Assembly: GCF_000730645.1 (NCBI RefSeq) | Contig: NZ_BBIU01000036.1 | Location: forward strand, 1-64,000 | Source of the DNA: Pseudomonas parafulva NBRC 16636 = DSM 17004 | GTDB taxonomy: Bacteria > Pseudomonadota > Gammaproteobacteria > Pseudomonadales > Pseudomonadaceae | DNA length: 64,000 nucleotides | Direction of reading: 5' to 3' | Part shown: positions 55,477 through 64,000 of the stretch, piece after piece | How the letters are laid out: each line of letters begins with the position of its first letter | How positions within the stretch are numbered: position 1 is the stretch's first letter | Program-made: the position numbers and the translations under genes | Notes under the pieces: generated by a model | The model's input: only the letters and a program-made list of their open reading frames with translations | Database searches by the model: none | Told to the model about the DNA's origin: nothing

Positions 55477-56784
55477 ATGCAAGTTAAGCGATTTTTCGCT
55501 GCTGATATGCGTCAGGCCATGAAGCTGGTTCGCGATGAGCTGGGCGCTGATGCGGCCATCATCGGTAACCGCCGCATTGCCGGCGGTGTCGAGCTGACGG
55601 CGGCGCTCGACTACAAATTGTCCGCCCTGGCACCGCGGGTGCCCAATGCCGAGCTTGAAGAAGAACTGCGCAAGACCCACTCGCGCATTGCCACGGTTCA
55701 GGCCGAGCTCGACCAGCGTCAGGACAACAGCGAGAGCAACCGCCAATTGTTTGCCGGGCAATCGTTGACCGCTGCCGAACCGCTGGTTGAACCCCATGTG
55801 GATGCCCCTCAGCCGGCCGCTGCCCCTGCGCAGGCGTCGGTAGACCCGCGCCTGTTCGAGGCCATGCGCTCCGAGCTTTCGGGCCTGCGCCAGTTGCTTG
55901 AAGTGCAACTGGGCTCACTGGCGTGGACCCAGCTGCAAGGCAGCAAGCCGCAACAGGCTACGCTGTGGCGCCGGCTGCAGCGCCTGGGCCTGTCCGGGCC
56001 GATCGCCCGTGAGCTGCTGGCGCTGACCGGCGAGATTGAGGAGCCGCGCCATGCCTGGCGCATGCTGCTGGCGCACCTGGCACGCATGATCGATATCCCG
56101 GAGGTGGAGCCGATCGAGGCGGGCGGTGTGATTGCCGTGGTCGGCCCGGCCGGCATGGGCAAGACCACCACCCTGGCCAAGCTGGCCGCGCGCTATGTGC
56201 TCAAGTACGGCGCGAACAACCTGGCGCTGGTGAGCATGGACAGTTTTCGCATCGGTGCCCAGGAGCAGCTCAAGACCCTGGGCCGCATCCTCAACGTGCC
56301 TGTCACCTACGTCGACCCCGGTCAGTCCCTGGCGGCGGCGCTGGAGCCGCTGCTGCGCAAGCGCGTGGTGCTCATCGACACTGCTGGCCTGCAGGCCAGC
56401 GACCCGGCCCTGCGCATGCAGCTCGAAACCCTGGCAGGGCGGGGCATCGCCGCGAAGAATTACCTGGTGCTGGCCACCACCAGCCAGAAGCAGGTGCTCA
56501 CCGCCGCCTACCACAGCTACAGCCGCTGTGGCCTGGCCGGTTGCATTTTGACCAAACTTGATGAATCGGCAAGCCTCGGCGATGTGCTGAGCCTTGCCAT
56601 CAGCTACCGGCTGCCGGTGGCCTATCTGACCGATGGGCCGCGCATTCCGGACGATCTTCACCTGCCACGCGGGCACCAGTTGGTCACCCGGGCGGTCAGT
56701 GTGCAACAGCAGGATGAGCCCAGCGAAGAGGCCATGGCCGACATGTTCGCTGATCTCTACCACAACCCTCGGCGAGTGGGTTGA
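55477..56784 (+). CDS. flhF: FlhF, polar flagellum placement GTPase
   Basis: SRP-type GTPase of 435 residues that marks the pole for flagellar assembly. A basic N-terminus (MQVKRFFAADMRQAMKLV) and variable B domain are followed by the NG domain with P-loop GPAGMGKTTTLAKLA (near 222), IDTAGL (near 300) and TKLDES (near 362). It lies 11 nt after flhA. Confidence 0.96.
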   Translation: MQVKRFFAADMRQAMKLVRDELGADAAIIGNRRIAGGVELTAALDYKLSALAPRVPNAELEEELRKTHSRIATVQAELDQRQDNSESNRQLFAGQSLTAAEPLVEPHVDAPQPAAAPAQASVDPRLFEAMRSELSGLRQLLEVQLGSLAWTQLQGSKPQQATLWRRLQRLGLSGPIARELLALTGEIEEPRHAWRMLLAHLARMIDIPEVEPIEAGGVIAVVGPAGMGKTTTLAKLAARYVLKYGANNLALVSMDSFRIGAQEQLKTLGRILNVPVTYVDPGQSLAAALEPLLRKRVVLIDTAGLQASDPALRMQLETLAGRGIAAKNYLVLATTSQKQVLTAAYHSYSRCGLAGCILTKLDESASLGDVLSLAISYRLPVAYLTDGPRIPDDLHLPRGHQLVTRAVSVQQQDEPSEEAMADMFADLYHNPRRVG

Positions 56785-56877
56785 ACATGAAGTGTGTGCA
56801 AGGTAGCTATGCCAAGGGGCACGCAGAATTGCCCTTCGTGTGGCCTGAGTCCCAGCGAGACAAGGTAAAGAACAGAC

Positions 56878-57711
56878 ATGGGTAGCATGCATCCCGTACA
56901 GGTGATCGCCGTGACCGGCGGCAAAGGTGGCGTCGGCAAGACCAACGTTTCAGTGAACCTGTCCCTGGCACTGGCCGAACTGGGCCGCAGGGTTATGCTG
57001 CTGGACGCCGACCTGGGCCTGGCCAATGTCGACGTCCTGCTGGGCCTCACCCCCAAACGCACCCTCGCAGACGTGATCGAGGGGCGCTGCGAGCTGCGCG
57101 ATGTGATGCTGCAGGGCCCTGGCGGGGTGCGTATCGTGCCGGCCGCCTCGGGCACCCAGAGCATGGTGCACCTGGCGCCCGCCCAGCACGCGGGGCTTAT
57201 CCAGGCGTTCAGCGAGATCGGTGACAACCTTGACGTGCTGGTGATCGACACCGCTGCCGGTATTGGTGACTCGGTGGTCAGCTTTGTGCGCGCCGCCCAG
57301 GAGGTCCTGCTGGTGGTGTGCGACGAGCCCACGTCCATCACCGACGCCTATGCGCTGATCAAGCTGCTGAACCGCGACTACGGCATGAACCGCTTCCGCG
57401 TGCTGGCCAACATGGCGCAGAGCCCGCAGGAAGGGCGCAACCTGTTCGCCAAGCTGACCAAGGTTACCGACCGTTTTCTGGACGTGGCCCTGCAATACGT
57501 GGGCGCCGTGCCGTACGACGAATGCGTGCGCAAGGCCGTGCAGAAACAGCGCGCGGTCTATGAAGCCTTCCCGCGCTCCAAATGCGCCCTGGCCTTCAAG
57601 GCCATCGCCCAGAAGGTGGACACCTGGCCGTTGCCAGCCAACCCACGCGGCCACCTGGAGTTCTTCGTCGAGCGCCTGGTGCAACCCACCAGTGCGGGTC
57701 CGGTGCTATGA
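56878..57711 (+). CDS. fleN: FleN (FlhG), flagellar number regulator
   Basis: MinD/ParA-like ATPase of 277 residues with the deviant Walker A GGKGGVGKT (14-22), LLDADLGLANVD and a Walker B region VLVIDTAAGIGDS. It binds FleQ, reduces its activity and limits flagella to the correct number. Its stop codon overlaps the fliA start. Confidence 0.96.
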   Translation: MGSMHPVQVIAVTGGKGGVGKTNVSVNLSLALAELGRRVMLLDADLGLANVDVLLGLTPKRTLADVIEGRCELRDVMLQGPGGVRIVPAASGTQSMVHLAPAQHAGLIQAFSEIGDNLDVLVIDTAAGIGDSVVSFVRAAQEVLLVVCDEPTSITDAYALIKLLNRDYGMNRFRVLANMAQSPQEGRNLFAKLTKVTDRFLDVALQYVGAVPYDECVRKAVQKQRAVYEAFPRSKCALAFKAIAQKVDTWPLPANPRGHLEFFVERLVQPTSAGPVL

Positions 57712-58448
57712 GTGCCAGCGGCTTCAAGATGTACAGCCGCGCGTCGAAGGACGCGCAGTACCAGCTGATCGAGCGCTACGCCCCGCTGGTCAAGCGCATT
57801 GCCTACCACCTGCTGGCCCGGCTGCCAGCCAACATCCAGGTCGAGGACCTGATCCAGGCCGGCATGATCGGGCTGCTGGAAGTGGCCAACAAATACGACG
57901 CCAGCAAGGGCGCCAGCTTCGAAACCTACGCCGGCATCCGCATCCGCGGGGCCATGCTCGACGAGGTGCGCAAGGGTGACTGGGCGCCGCGTTCGGTGCA
58001 CCGCAACACCCGCATGGTCAGTGATGCCATGCGCGCCGTTGAAGCAAGAACCGGCCGTGACGCTAAAGATCATGAAGTTGCTGCCGAACTCAAGTTGAGT
58101 CTCGATGATTACTACGGGATCTTGAACGATACCCTGGGCAGTCGCCTGTTCAGTTTTGACGACCTGTTGCAGGACGGCGAGCACGAAGGGCTGCATGAGG
58201 ATGGTGCCAGTGGCCAGGCTGAGCCTGCCCGTGGCCTGGAGGACGAGCGTTTCCAGGCTGCGTTGGCCGATGCCATTGCCAACCTGCCCGAGCGTGAGCG
58301 CCTGGTACTGGCGCTTTACTATGACGAGGAGCTGAACCTCAAGGAGATCGGCGAGGTCCTTGGTGTCAGCGAATCGCGGGTCAGCCAGTTGCACAGCCAA
58401 TGCGCCGCGCGCTTGCGCAGCCGTCTGGGGGAATGGCGGGCACGTTGA
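57708..58448 (+). CDS. fliA: FliA, sigma-28 factor
   Basis: Flagellar sigma factor of 246 residues with regions 2 (LIQAGMIGLLEVANKYD and FETYAGIRIRGAMLDEVRK, in part), 3 and 4 (ERERLVLALYYDEELNLKEIGEVLGVSESRVSQLHS, in part). It reads the fliC, flgM and probably fliS promoters in this window. The ATG overlaps the fleN stop codon (ATGA). Confidence 0.97.
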   Translation: MSASGFKMYSRASKDAQYQLIERYAPLVKRIAYHLLARLPANIQVEDLIQAGMIGLLEVANKYDASKGASFETYAGIRIRGAMLDEVRKGDWAPRSVHRNTRMVSDAMRAVEARTGRDAKDHEVAAELKLSLDDYYGILNDTLGSRLFSFDDLLQDGEHEGLHEDGASGQAEPARGLEDERFQAALADAIANLPERERLVLALYYDEELNLKEIGEVLGVSESRVSQLHSQCAARLRSRLGEWRAR

Positions 58449-58498
58449 GCCCGCTGTCGTTGTAGTCGTTTTCCACGTTGTACCGAATTGATTGAGTG

Positions 58499-58518
58499 CG
58501 CGCTCGGGGCCGAGCGCG
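58499..58518 (+). other. Stem-loop before cheY
   Basis: CGCGCTCGG (58499-58507) and CCGAGCGCG (58510-58518) are perfectly complementary over 9 bp with a very short centre, followed by TTTG. It lies 50 nt after fliA and 23 nt before cheY. It may be a weak terminator or a processing site between fliA and the che genes; no clear FliA promoter was found here. Confidence 0.45.
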
Positions 58519-58541
58519 TTTGAGACTGCTTGGAGGTCTAA

Positions 58542-58928
58542 TTGGACAAGAACATGAAAATCCTCATCGTCGACGACTTTTCGACGATGCGGCGGATCAT
58601 CAAGAACCTGCTGCGTGACCTGGGGTTCAGCAACACCGAAGAAGCCGATGACGGCACCACGGCGCTGCCGATGCTGGAAAACGGCCACTACGACTTCCTG
58701 GTGACCGACTGGAACATGCCGGGCATGTCGGGTATCGACCTGCTGCGCAAGGTGCGCGCCAGCGACAAGCTCAGGGCCTTGCCGGTGCTGATGGTGACGG
58801 CTGAAGCCAAGCGTGACCAGATCATCGAAGCGGCCCAGGCCGGCGTTAACGGCTATGTGGTCAAGCCGTTCACCGCGCAGGTTCTCAAAGAAAAGATCGA
58901 GAAGATCTTCGAACGCGTCAACGGCTGA
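58542..58928 (+). CDS. cheY: CheY, chemotaxis response regulator
   Basis: Single-domain receiver of 128 residues. Acidic residues Asp11 and Asp12, phospho-acceptor Asp56 (VTDWNMPG) and Lys in VVKPF are present. GGAGG (58532-58536) sits 5 nt before TTG at 58542 but 17 nt before the ATG at 58554, so the rare TTG start is preferred; the ATG would give 124 residues. CheY-P binds FliM and FliN; CheZ dephosphorylates it. Confidence 0.95.
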   Translation: MDKNMKILIVDDFSTMRRIIKNLLRDLGFSNTEEADDGTTALPMLENGHYDFLVTDWNMPGMSGIDLLRKVRASDKLRALPVLMVTAEAKRDQIIEAAQAGVNGYVVKPFTAQVLKEKIEKIFERVNG

Positions 58929-58948
58929 GTCACGTCAGGGGGCGCGCC

Positions 58949-59737
58949 ATGAATTCATCACAAACGTCGTTGGGCGAGTTTGAATCCACGCTCAAGAAGC
59001 ATGCCCAGGAGCTGGTAGAAAGCCTGGAGCGGGGCCGTTTCGGCGAGGCGGTGCAGCTGATTCACGAGCTGAACCAGACCCGCGATCGCGGCTTGTACCA
59101 GGAAGTTGGCAAGCTGACCCGTGAGCTGCACAGCGCCATCGTCAGTTTCCAGATCGACCCGACCATCCCGCAGGCTGAAGAGGTGTCGCAGATTACCGAC
59201 GCCACCGAGCGCCTGTCCTATGTGGTCAAGCTCACCGAAGGCGCGGCCAACCGCACCATGGACCTGGTCGAAGAAAGCACCCCGGTGCTCAACGGCCTGG
59301 CCACCGAAGCGAATGCCCTTAGCGCAGACTGGCAGCGCTTCATGCGCCGTGAAGTGGCCGCCACGGAGTTCCGCGACCTGGTCAAACGTGTCGACAGTTT
59401 CTTGACGCACAGCGCTGAAGGCAACCGCAAGGTGGCTGGCCATCTTAACGACATTCTGCTGGCCCAGGACTACCAGGACCTGACCGGGCAGGTGATCAAA
59501 CGGGTCACTGCGCTGGTGACGGAAGTGGAAAGCAACCTGCTGAAACTGGTGATGATGGCCAGCCAGGTGGACCGCTTCGCCGGCATCCAGCATGACCAAG
59601 ATCAATTGCGTGCAGAAAAAGATCGAGAAAAACATCCGACTCGGGGTGAAGGTCCGCAGATTCATGCCGATAAGCGTGAAGACGTTGTGTCCGGTCAGGA
59701 CGATGTCGATGATCTGCTGTCCAGCCTGGGTTTTTAA
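58949..59737 (+). CDS. cheZ: CheZ, CheY-P phosphatase
   Basis: Phosphatase of 262 residues, mostly a long helical hairpin. The catalytic segment is LAQDYQDLTGQVI (Asp and Gln). A flexible charged linker follows, and the C-terminal CheY-binding peptide is DVDDLLSSLGF. It overlaps nothing and precedes cheA by 12 nt. Confidence 0.95.
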   Translation: MNSSQTSLGEFESTLKKHAQELVESLERGRFGEAVQLIHELNQTRDRGLYQEVGKLTRELHSAIVSFQIDPTIPQAEEVSQITDATERLSYVVKLTEGAANRTMDLVEESTPVLNGLATEANALSADWQRFMRREVAATEFRDLVKRVDSFLTHSAEGNRKVAGHLNDILLAQDYQDLTGQVIKRVTALVTEVESNLLKLVMMASQVDRFAGIQHDQDQLRAEKDREKHPTRGEGPQIHADKREDVVSGQDDVDDLLSSLGF

Positions 59738-59749
59738 GGAGCACGTTTG

Positions 59750-61984
59750 ATGAGCTTCGGCGCCGATGAAGAAATCCTCCAGGATTTCCTGGTAGAGGCC
59801 GGCGAAATACTTGAGCAACTGTCCGAGCAACTGGTCGAGCTGGAAAGCCGGCCAGACGATGCCGACTTGCTCAATGCGATTTTTCGCGGTTTCCACACTG
59901 TAAAAGGGGGCGCCGGCTTCCTCCAGCTCAATGAGCTGGTGGAGTGCTGCCACATCGCCGAGAACGTGTTCGACGTACTGCGCAAAGGTGAGCGCCGGGT
60001 CGACTCGGAGTTGATGGACGTGGTGCTCGAAGCACTGGATACCGTCAACAGCATGTTTGGCCAGGTGCGCGAGCGCAGCGAAGTGACGCCTGCCACGCCC
60101 GAGCTGCTGGCCGCCCTGGCGCGGCTGGCCGAGCCGGGTGCCGCAGCGCCGGCCCCGGCGCCTGCAGCGGTAGCGCCCGAGCCGGTGGGCCAGCCTCCTG
60201 TGGCTGAGGCCGAAGCCGACGCGGATATCACCGACAGCGAATTCGAGCAGTTGCTCGACTCGCTGGATGCGGTGAAGGCGCAGGCCGCCGCCGAACAGGT
60301 GCAAGACGAAGTCGTTAGCGCGGGCGGTGATGACATCACCGACGCGGAATTCGAATCGTTGCTCGACCAGTTGCACGGCAAGGGCCAGTTCAGCGCCGAA
60401 GTGGCCGCTGCACCTGCGCCTGCCAGCCAGCAGGCGGCCAGCGACGAAATCACCGATGCCGAGTTCGAATCCCTGCTCGACCAGTTGCATGGCAAGGGCA
60501 CCTTCCAGGCCGATGCCTTGCCTGCCGCGAAAGCTCCGGCACCGGTGGCCGAAGCCACGGCTGCGGTGGGTGACGAAATCAGCGAGCACGAATTCGAGGC
60601 GCTGTTGGACCAACTGCATGGCAAGGGCAAGTTCACCGGGGAGGTGGCCGCTGCCGAAGCGCCGGCCAAGGTACAGCCAGCAGCTGCTGCCCAGGCCGAG
60701 CCTGCGCCTGTCGCCCGGCCTGCCGCAGCGGCGCCCGCGGCTGCCGCCAAGCCCGCCCCAGCCCCGGCACCCCGTGTGCCGGCGCCTGCAGCCGAAAAGC
60801 ATGGCGCCAGCGAGGCCGAAACCACCGTGCGGGTCGATACCGCGCGCCTCGACGAGATCATGAACATGGTCGGCGAACTGGTGCTGGTGCGTAACCGCCT
60901 GGTGCGCCTGGGCCTGAACAGCGGCGACGAGGCCATGTCCAAGGCCGTGTCCAACCTGGACGTGGTCACTGCCGACCTGCAGACCGCGGTGATGAAGACG
61001 CGCATGCAGCCGATCAAGAAGGTGTTCGGGCGCTTCCCGCGCCTGGTACGCGACCTGGCCCGGCAGTTGAAGAAAGAAATCAACCTGGAACTGGTGGGCG
61101 AAGAAACCGACCTGGACAAGAACCTGGTCGAGGCGCTGGCCGACCCGTTGGTGCACTTGGTGCGCAACGCCGTGGACCACGGTGTGGAGATGCCCGACGA
61201 GCGTGAGGAAGCCGGCAAGGCCCGTACCGGGCGGGTGGTGTTGTCGGCCGAGCAGGAGGGTGACCACATCCTGCTGTCGATTTCCGATGACGGCAAAGGC
61301 ATGGACCCGAACATTCTGCGTGCCAAGGCCGTGGAAAAGGGCCTGATGGACAAGGACGCCGCCGAGCGCCTGAGCGAGTCGGACTGCTACAACCTGATCT
61401 TCGCCCCCGGGTTCTCGACCAAAACCGAAATCTCGGACGTGTCCGGGCGTGGCGTGGGCATGGACGTGGTGAAAACCAAGATTTCCCAGCTCAACGGTTC
61501 CATCAACATCTTCTCGGCCAAGGGCCAGGGCTCGAAGATCGTCATCAAGGTGCCGTTGACCCTGGCGATCATGCCGACCCTGATGGTGATGCTGGCCAAC
61601 CAGGCATTCGCCTTCCCGCTGGTCAACGTCAACGAGATTTTCCACCTGGACCTGTCACGCACCAACGTGGTCGATGGCCAGGAAGTAGTGATCGTGCGTG
61701 ACAAGGCGCTGCCGTTGTTCTACCTCAAGCGCTGGCTGGTTCAGGGCCAGGTCCATGAGGAACAGCACGAAGGGCATGTGGTGATTCTTTCGGTCGGTAC
61801 CCAGCGCATCGGCTTTGTCGTCGATCAACTGGTCGGCCAGGAAGAAGTGGTAATCAAGCCGTTGGGCAAGATGCTGCAGGGCACCCCTGGCATGTCCGGG
61901 GCCACGATTACTGGCGACGGCCGCATTGCGCTGATTCTCGACGTCCCGAGCATGCTCAAGCGTTACGCCGCCCGGCGTATTTGA
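59750..61984 (+). CDS. cheA: CheA, chemotaxis histidine kinase
   Basis: Kinase of 744 residues. P1 (about 1-105) holds the phospho-acceptor His49 in [13 protein letters not shown]. Dimerisation P3 begins near 355 ([20 protein letters not shown], in part). The ATPase P4 has [15 protein letters not shown] and the G box [10 protein letters not shown]5 at the C-terminus binds CheW. The linker between P1 and P3 (about 110-350) shows no obvious folded P2; it is Ala/Pro-rich with four short repeated motifs (separate entry). The ATG at 59750 follows AAGGAG; TTG at 59747 is also in frame. Confidence 0.96.
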   Translation: MSFGADEEILQDFLVEAGEILEQLSEQLVELESRPDDADLLNAIFRGFHTVKGGAGFLQLNELVECCHIAENVFDVLRKGERRVDSELMDVVLEALDTVNSMFGQVRERSEVTPATPELLAALARLAEPGAAAPAPAPAAVAPEPVGQPPVAEAEADADITDSEFEQLLDSLDAVKAQAAAEQVQDEVVSAGGDDITDAEFESLLDQLHGKGQFSAEVAAAPAPASQQAASDEITDAEFESLLDQLHGKGTFQADALPAAKAPAPVAEATAAVGDEISEHEFEALLDQLHGKGKFTGEVAAAEAPAKVQPAAAAQAEPAPVARPAAAAPAAAAKPAPAPAPRVPAPAAEKHGASEAETTVRVDTARLDEIMNMVGELVLVRNRLVRLGLNSGDEAMSKAVSNLDVVTADLQTAVMKTRMQPIKKVFGRFPRLVRDLARQLKKEINLELVGEETDLDKNLVEALADPLVHLVRNAVDHGVEMPDEREEAGKARTGRVVLSAEQEGDHILLSISDDGKGMDPNILRAKAVEKGLMDKDAAERLSESDCYNLIFAPGFSTKTEISDVSGRGVGMDVVKTKISQLNGSINIFSAKGQGSKIVIKVPLTLAIMPTLMVMLANQAFAFPLVNVNEIFHLDLSRTNVVDGQEVVIVRDKALPLFYLKRWLVQGQVHEEQHEGHVVILSVGTQRIGFVVDQLVGQEEVVIKPLGKMLQGTPGMSGATITGDGRIALILDVPSMLKRYAARRI
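60224..60637 (+). repeat. Four-copy motif repeat in the CheA linker
   Basis: Four copies of a motif of 13-20 residues are encoded at about 60224, 60332, 60447 and 60573: [51 protein letters not shown] and [19 protein letters not shown]. They are spaced by Ala/Pro-rich low-complexity stretches. Copies 2 and 3 are almost identical in protein but differ at several third codon positions, so the similarity is kept by selection rather than recent DNA duplication. The EF-x2-LLD-x-L core resembles the CheZ C-terminal peptide DDLLSSLGF. Confidence 0.85.
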
Positions 61985-62030
61985 TTTCGGTGGCGCCCCC
62001 TGGCGGGTGGCGCCGCCTAATGGAGTGTTT

Positions 62031-63146
62031 ATGGCAGTCAAGGTCCTGGTGGTGGATGATTCCGGTTTCTTCCGCCGCCGTGTCTCGGAAATCCTGTCGG
62101 CGGACCCGACGATCCAGGTAGTAGGTACCGCGACCAACGGCAAGGAAGCGATCGACCAGGCACTGGCGCTCAAGCCCGATGTCATCACCATGGACTACGA
62201 AATGCCCATGATGGATGGCATCACCGCCGTGCGCCACATCATGCAGCGCTGCCCAACCCCCGTGCTGATGTTCTCGTCGCTGACCCACGAGGGCGCCCGC
62301 GTTACCCTCGATGCGCTGGACGCAGGCGCGGTGGACTACCTGCCGAAAAACTTCGAGGACATCTCGCGCAACCCCGACAAGGTCAAGCAGATGTTGTGCG
62401 AAAAGGTGCATACCATTTCGCGCAGTAACCGCCGTATTCCCAGCTACGCCCGCACCGCGCCTGCGCCTGCACCCGCCTCGGGCAGCCAGGGTACCGCCAC
62501 CACGGCGCCGGTACGCAGCGCGGCACCCGTGCCAGCGCGGCCAACGGCCCCGGCGCCGTCGCATTCTCCGGCCCCCAAGCGCAAACCCTACAAACTGGTG
62601 GCGATTGGTACCTCCACCGGTGGCCCGGTGGCGCTGCAGCGTGTGCTGACCCAGCTGCCGGCGAATTTCCCTGCGCCCATCGTGCTCATCCAGCACATGC
62701 CCGCCGCGTTCACCAAGGCCTTTGCCGAGCGCCTGGACAAACTGTGCCGCATCAGTGTCAAGGAAGCCGAGGACGGCGACATGCTGCGCCCAGGGCTTGC
62801 GCTGCTGGCACCGGGTGGCAAGCAGATGATGATCGACGGCCGTGGCACGGTGAAAATCCTGCCGGGCGATGAGCGCCTGAACTACAAGCCCTGCGTGGAC
62901 ATCACCTTCGGCTCTGCGGCCAAGTCCTATGGCGACAAGGTGCTCTCCGTAGTGCTGACCGGCATGGGGGCAGACGGTCGCGAGGGTGCGCGGTTGCTCA
63001 AGCAGGGCGGCAGCACCGTGTGGGCCCAGGATGAAGCCAGCTGCGTGATCTATGGCATGCCCATGGCCATCGTCAAGGCCAACCTGGCCGATGCGGTGTA
63101 CAGCCTGGATGACATCGGCAGGCACCTGGTGGAGGCGTGCGTCTGA
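62031..63146 (+). CDS. cheB: CheB, receptor methylesterase
   Basis: Methylesterase/deamidase of 371 residues. The receiver domain has Asp55 ([11 protein letters not shown]). A Pro/Ala linker (about 145-180) leads to the catalytic domain with Ser195 in GTSTGGP, His222 in IQHMPAAF and Asp315 in GADGREG. It removes methyl groups added by CheR. GGAG lies 5 nt before the ATG at 62031; an ATG at 62007 is in frame but upstream of that site. Confidence 0.96.
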   Translation: MAVKVLVVDDSGFFRRRVSEILSADPTIQVVGTATNGKEAIDQALALKPDVITMDYEMPMMDGITAVRHIMQRCPTPVLMFSSLTHEGARVTLDALDAGAVDYLPKNFEDISRNPDKVKQMLCEKVHTISRSNRRIPSYARTAPAPAPASGSQGTATTAPVRSAAPVPARPTAPAPSHSPAPKRKPYKLVAIGTSTGGPVALQRVLTQLPANFPAPIVLIQHMPAAFTKAFAERLDKLCRISVKEAEDGDMLRPGLALLAPGGKQMMIDGRGTVKILPGDERLNYKPCVDITFGSAAKSYGDKVLSVVLTGMGADGREGARLLKQGGSTVWAQDEASCVIYGMPMAIVKANLADAVYSLDDIGRHLVEACV

Positions 63147-63886
63147 TGGACGTGCTCAGCCTGATCGGCCTGATCCTGGCTTTTGTCGCCATCGTAGGCG
63201 GCAATTTCCTTGAGGGCGGGCATGTCGGTGCGCTGGTCAATGGGCCGGCAGCGCTGATCGTGCTGGGCGGTACGCTGGCGGCGGCGTTGTTGCAGTCGCC
63301 GCTGTCGTCGTTCAAGCGGGCGTTGCAGATTTTGCGCTGGATCCTGTTCCCGCCCAGGGTCGACCTGCCTGGCGGTGTTGACCGTGTGGTCAACTGGAGC
63401 CTGACGGCGCGCAAGGAGGGCCTGCTGGGCCTGGAAGGCGTGGCGGACGGCGAGCCCGACCCCTATGCGCGCAAGGGCCTGCAGCTGCTGGTGGATGGCG
63501 CCGAGCCCGAGGCCATCCGCAGCATCCTCGAAGTGGACTTCCTGACCCAGGAAAGCCGCGACCTGCAGGCGGCCAAGGTGTTCGAGAGCATGGGCGGCTA
63601 CGCGCCGACCATCGGCATCATCGGCGCCGTGATGGGGTTGATCCATGTGATGGGCAACCTGGCCGACCCTTCGCAACTGGGCAACGGTATTGCCGTGGCC
63701 TTCGTCGCCACCATCTACGGGGTGGCCAGTGCCAACCTGGTGCTGCTGCCGGTGGCGAACAAGCTCAAGGCCCTGGTAATGCGCCAGTCGCGTTACCGCG
63801 AAATGCTGCTCGAAGGCCTGCTGTCGATTGCCGAGGGTGAGAATCCGCGTTCGATCGAACTGAAGCTGCAAGGCTTCATGGAGTAG
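63146..63886 (+). CDS. motC: MotC, MotA-type stator protein
   Basis: Stator subunit of 246 residues, MotA family, with four transmembrane helices (about 1-20, 30-48, 150-170 and 182-202). The helix pair near the C-terminal half shows APTIGIIGAVMGLIHVMG with the conserved Pro/Gly pattern. In Pseudomonas MotC-MotD is the second stator, important for swarming. The ATG at 63146 overlaps the cheB stop codon (TGATG) and follows GGAGG. Confidence 0.95.
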   Translation: MDVLSLIGLILAFVAIVGGNFLEGGHVGALVNGPAALIVLGGTLAAALLQSPLSSFKRALQILRWILFPPRVDLPGGVDRVVNWSLTARKEGLLGLEGVADGEPDPYARKGLQLLVDGAEPEAIRSILEVDFLTQESRDLQAAKVFESMGGYAPTIGIIGAVMGLIHVMGNLADPSQLGNGIAVAFVATIYGVASANLVLLPVANKLKALVMRQSRYREMLLEGLLSIAEGENPRSIELKLQGFME

Positions 63887-63889
63887 CCC

Positions 63890-64000
63890 ATGCGCCGTCG
63901 CCGCCATGCCGAAGAACCGGAAAACCACGAACGCTGGCTGGTGTCCTACGCCGACTTCATCACCTTGCTGTTTGCGTTTTTTGTGGTGATGTATTCGATT
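63890..64000 (+). CDS. motD: MotD, MotB-type stator protein (partial)
   Basis: Only the first 37 codons are inside the window; the gene continues to the right. The visible part has a basic start (MRRRRHAEEPE), then RWLVSYADFITLLFAFFVVMYSI, the typical MotB transmembrane helix with the proton-binding Asp in SYADFITLL. The ATG is 3 nt after the motC stop codon. Confidence 0.93.
   Translation, partial: MRRRRHAEEPENHERWLVSYADFITLLFAFFVVMYSI

Noticed and set aside
58958-61645. Minus-strand open frame of about 895 codons opposite cheZ and cheA
   Set aside because: The translation is low-complexity His/Gly/Arg/Gln-rich sequence without domains, and CheZ and CheA on the plus strand are certain.

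Overview
The window is a chromosomal segment from a bacterium of the Pseudomonas putida group. Three things point there: the bkdR / bkdA1-bkdA2-bkdB-lpdV branched-chain keto acid dehydrogenase locus, the Pseudomonas-type flagellar gene order (FleQ/FleSR, FliA, FleN, HsbA-HsbR-HptB, a single polar-flagellum set with motCD at the end), and GC-rich REP-type intergenic repeats. Species naming is inference from gene content; no comparison could be run.

Layout. 1-8442 is metabolic and regulatory flank: a PAS-GGDEF diguanylate cyclase, the bkd operon on the minus strand with its divergent Lrp-type activator bkdR, and an MFS transporter. From 8443 to the right edge almost everything serves the flagellum and chemotaxis. 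On the minus strand lie ycgR/flgZ, flgN, flgM and flgA. The rest is on the plus strand: cheV-cheR; flgBCDE plus a small exported protein; flgFGHIJKL; a KAS III-like enzyme; fliC-flaG-fliD-fliS-fliT; fleQ and fleSR; fliEFGHIJ; hsbA-hsbR-hptB; fliK; fliLMNOPQR-flhB; flhA-flhF-fleN-fliA; cheY-cheZ-cheA-cheB; motC and the start of motD, cut by the window edge.

Regulation can be read directly. Eight GG-N10-GC sigma-54 type promoters sit before flgA, flgB, flgF, fleS, fliE, fliK, fliL and flhA, and a ninth, weaker one lies before fliD. Sigma-28 (FliA) type promoters sit before fliC, flgM and fliS. This matches the FleQ -> FleSR -> FliA hierarchy known in Pseudomonas, with FlgM as anti-FliA factor and FleN as flagellar number control.

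The cluster is interrupted only between flhB and flhA. There a segment of about 3 kb holds a 46-nt-arm inverted repeat, a decayed second copy of the flhB 3' end, a D-Ala-D-Ala ligase gene and a convergent GntR/FCD regulator, with more A/T-rich codon use than the neighbours. It looks like an insertion scar.

Other points deserving attention: CheA has four copies of a short acidic/hydrophobic motif in its linker where a folded P2 domain would be expected; the fliG-fliH gap carries a large imperfect palindrome inside an operon; a 65-residue exported protein of unknown function sits between flgE and flgF; the central part of fliC has different codon use; and the flgA sigma-54 promoter would give an almost leaderless mRNA. 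No rRNA, tRNA, CRISPR array, IS element or prophage was recognised.
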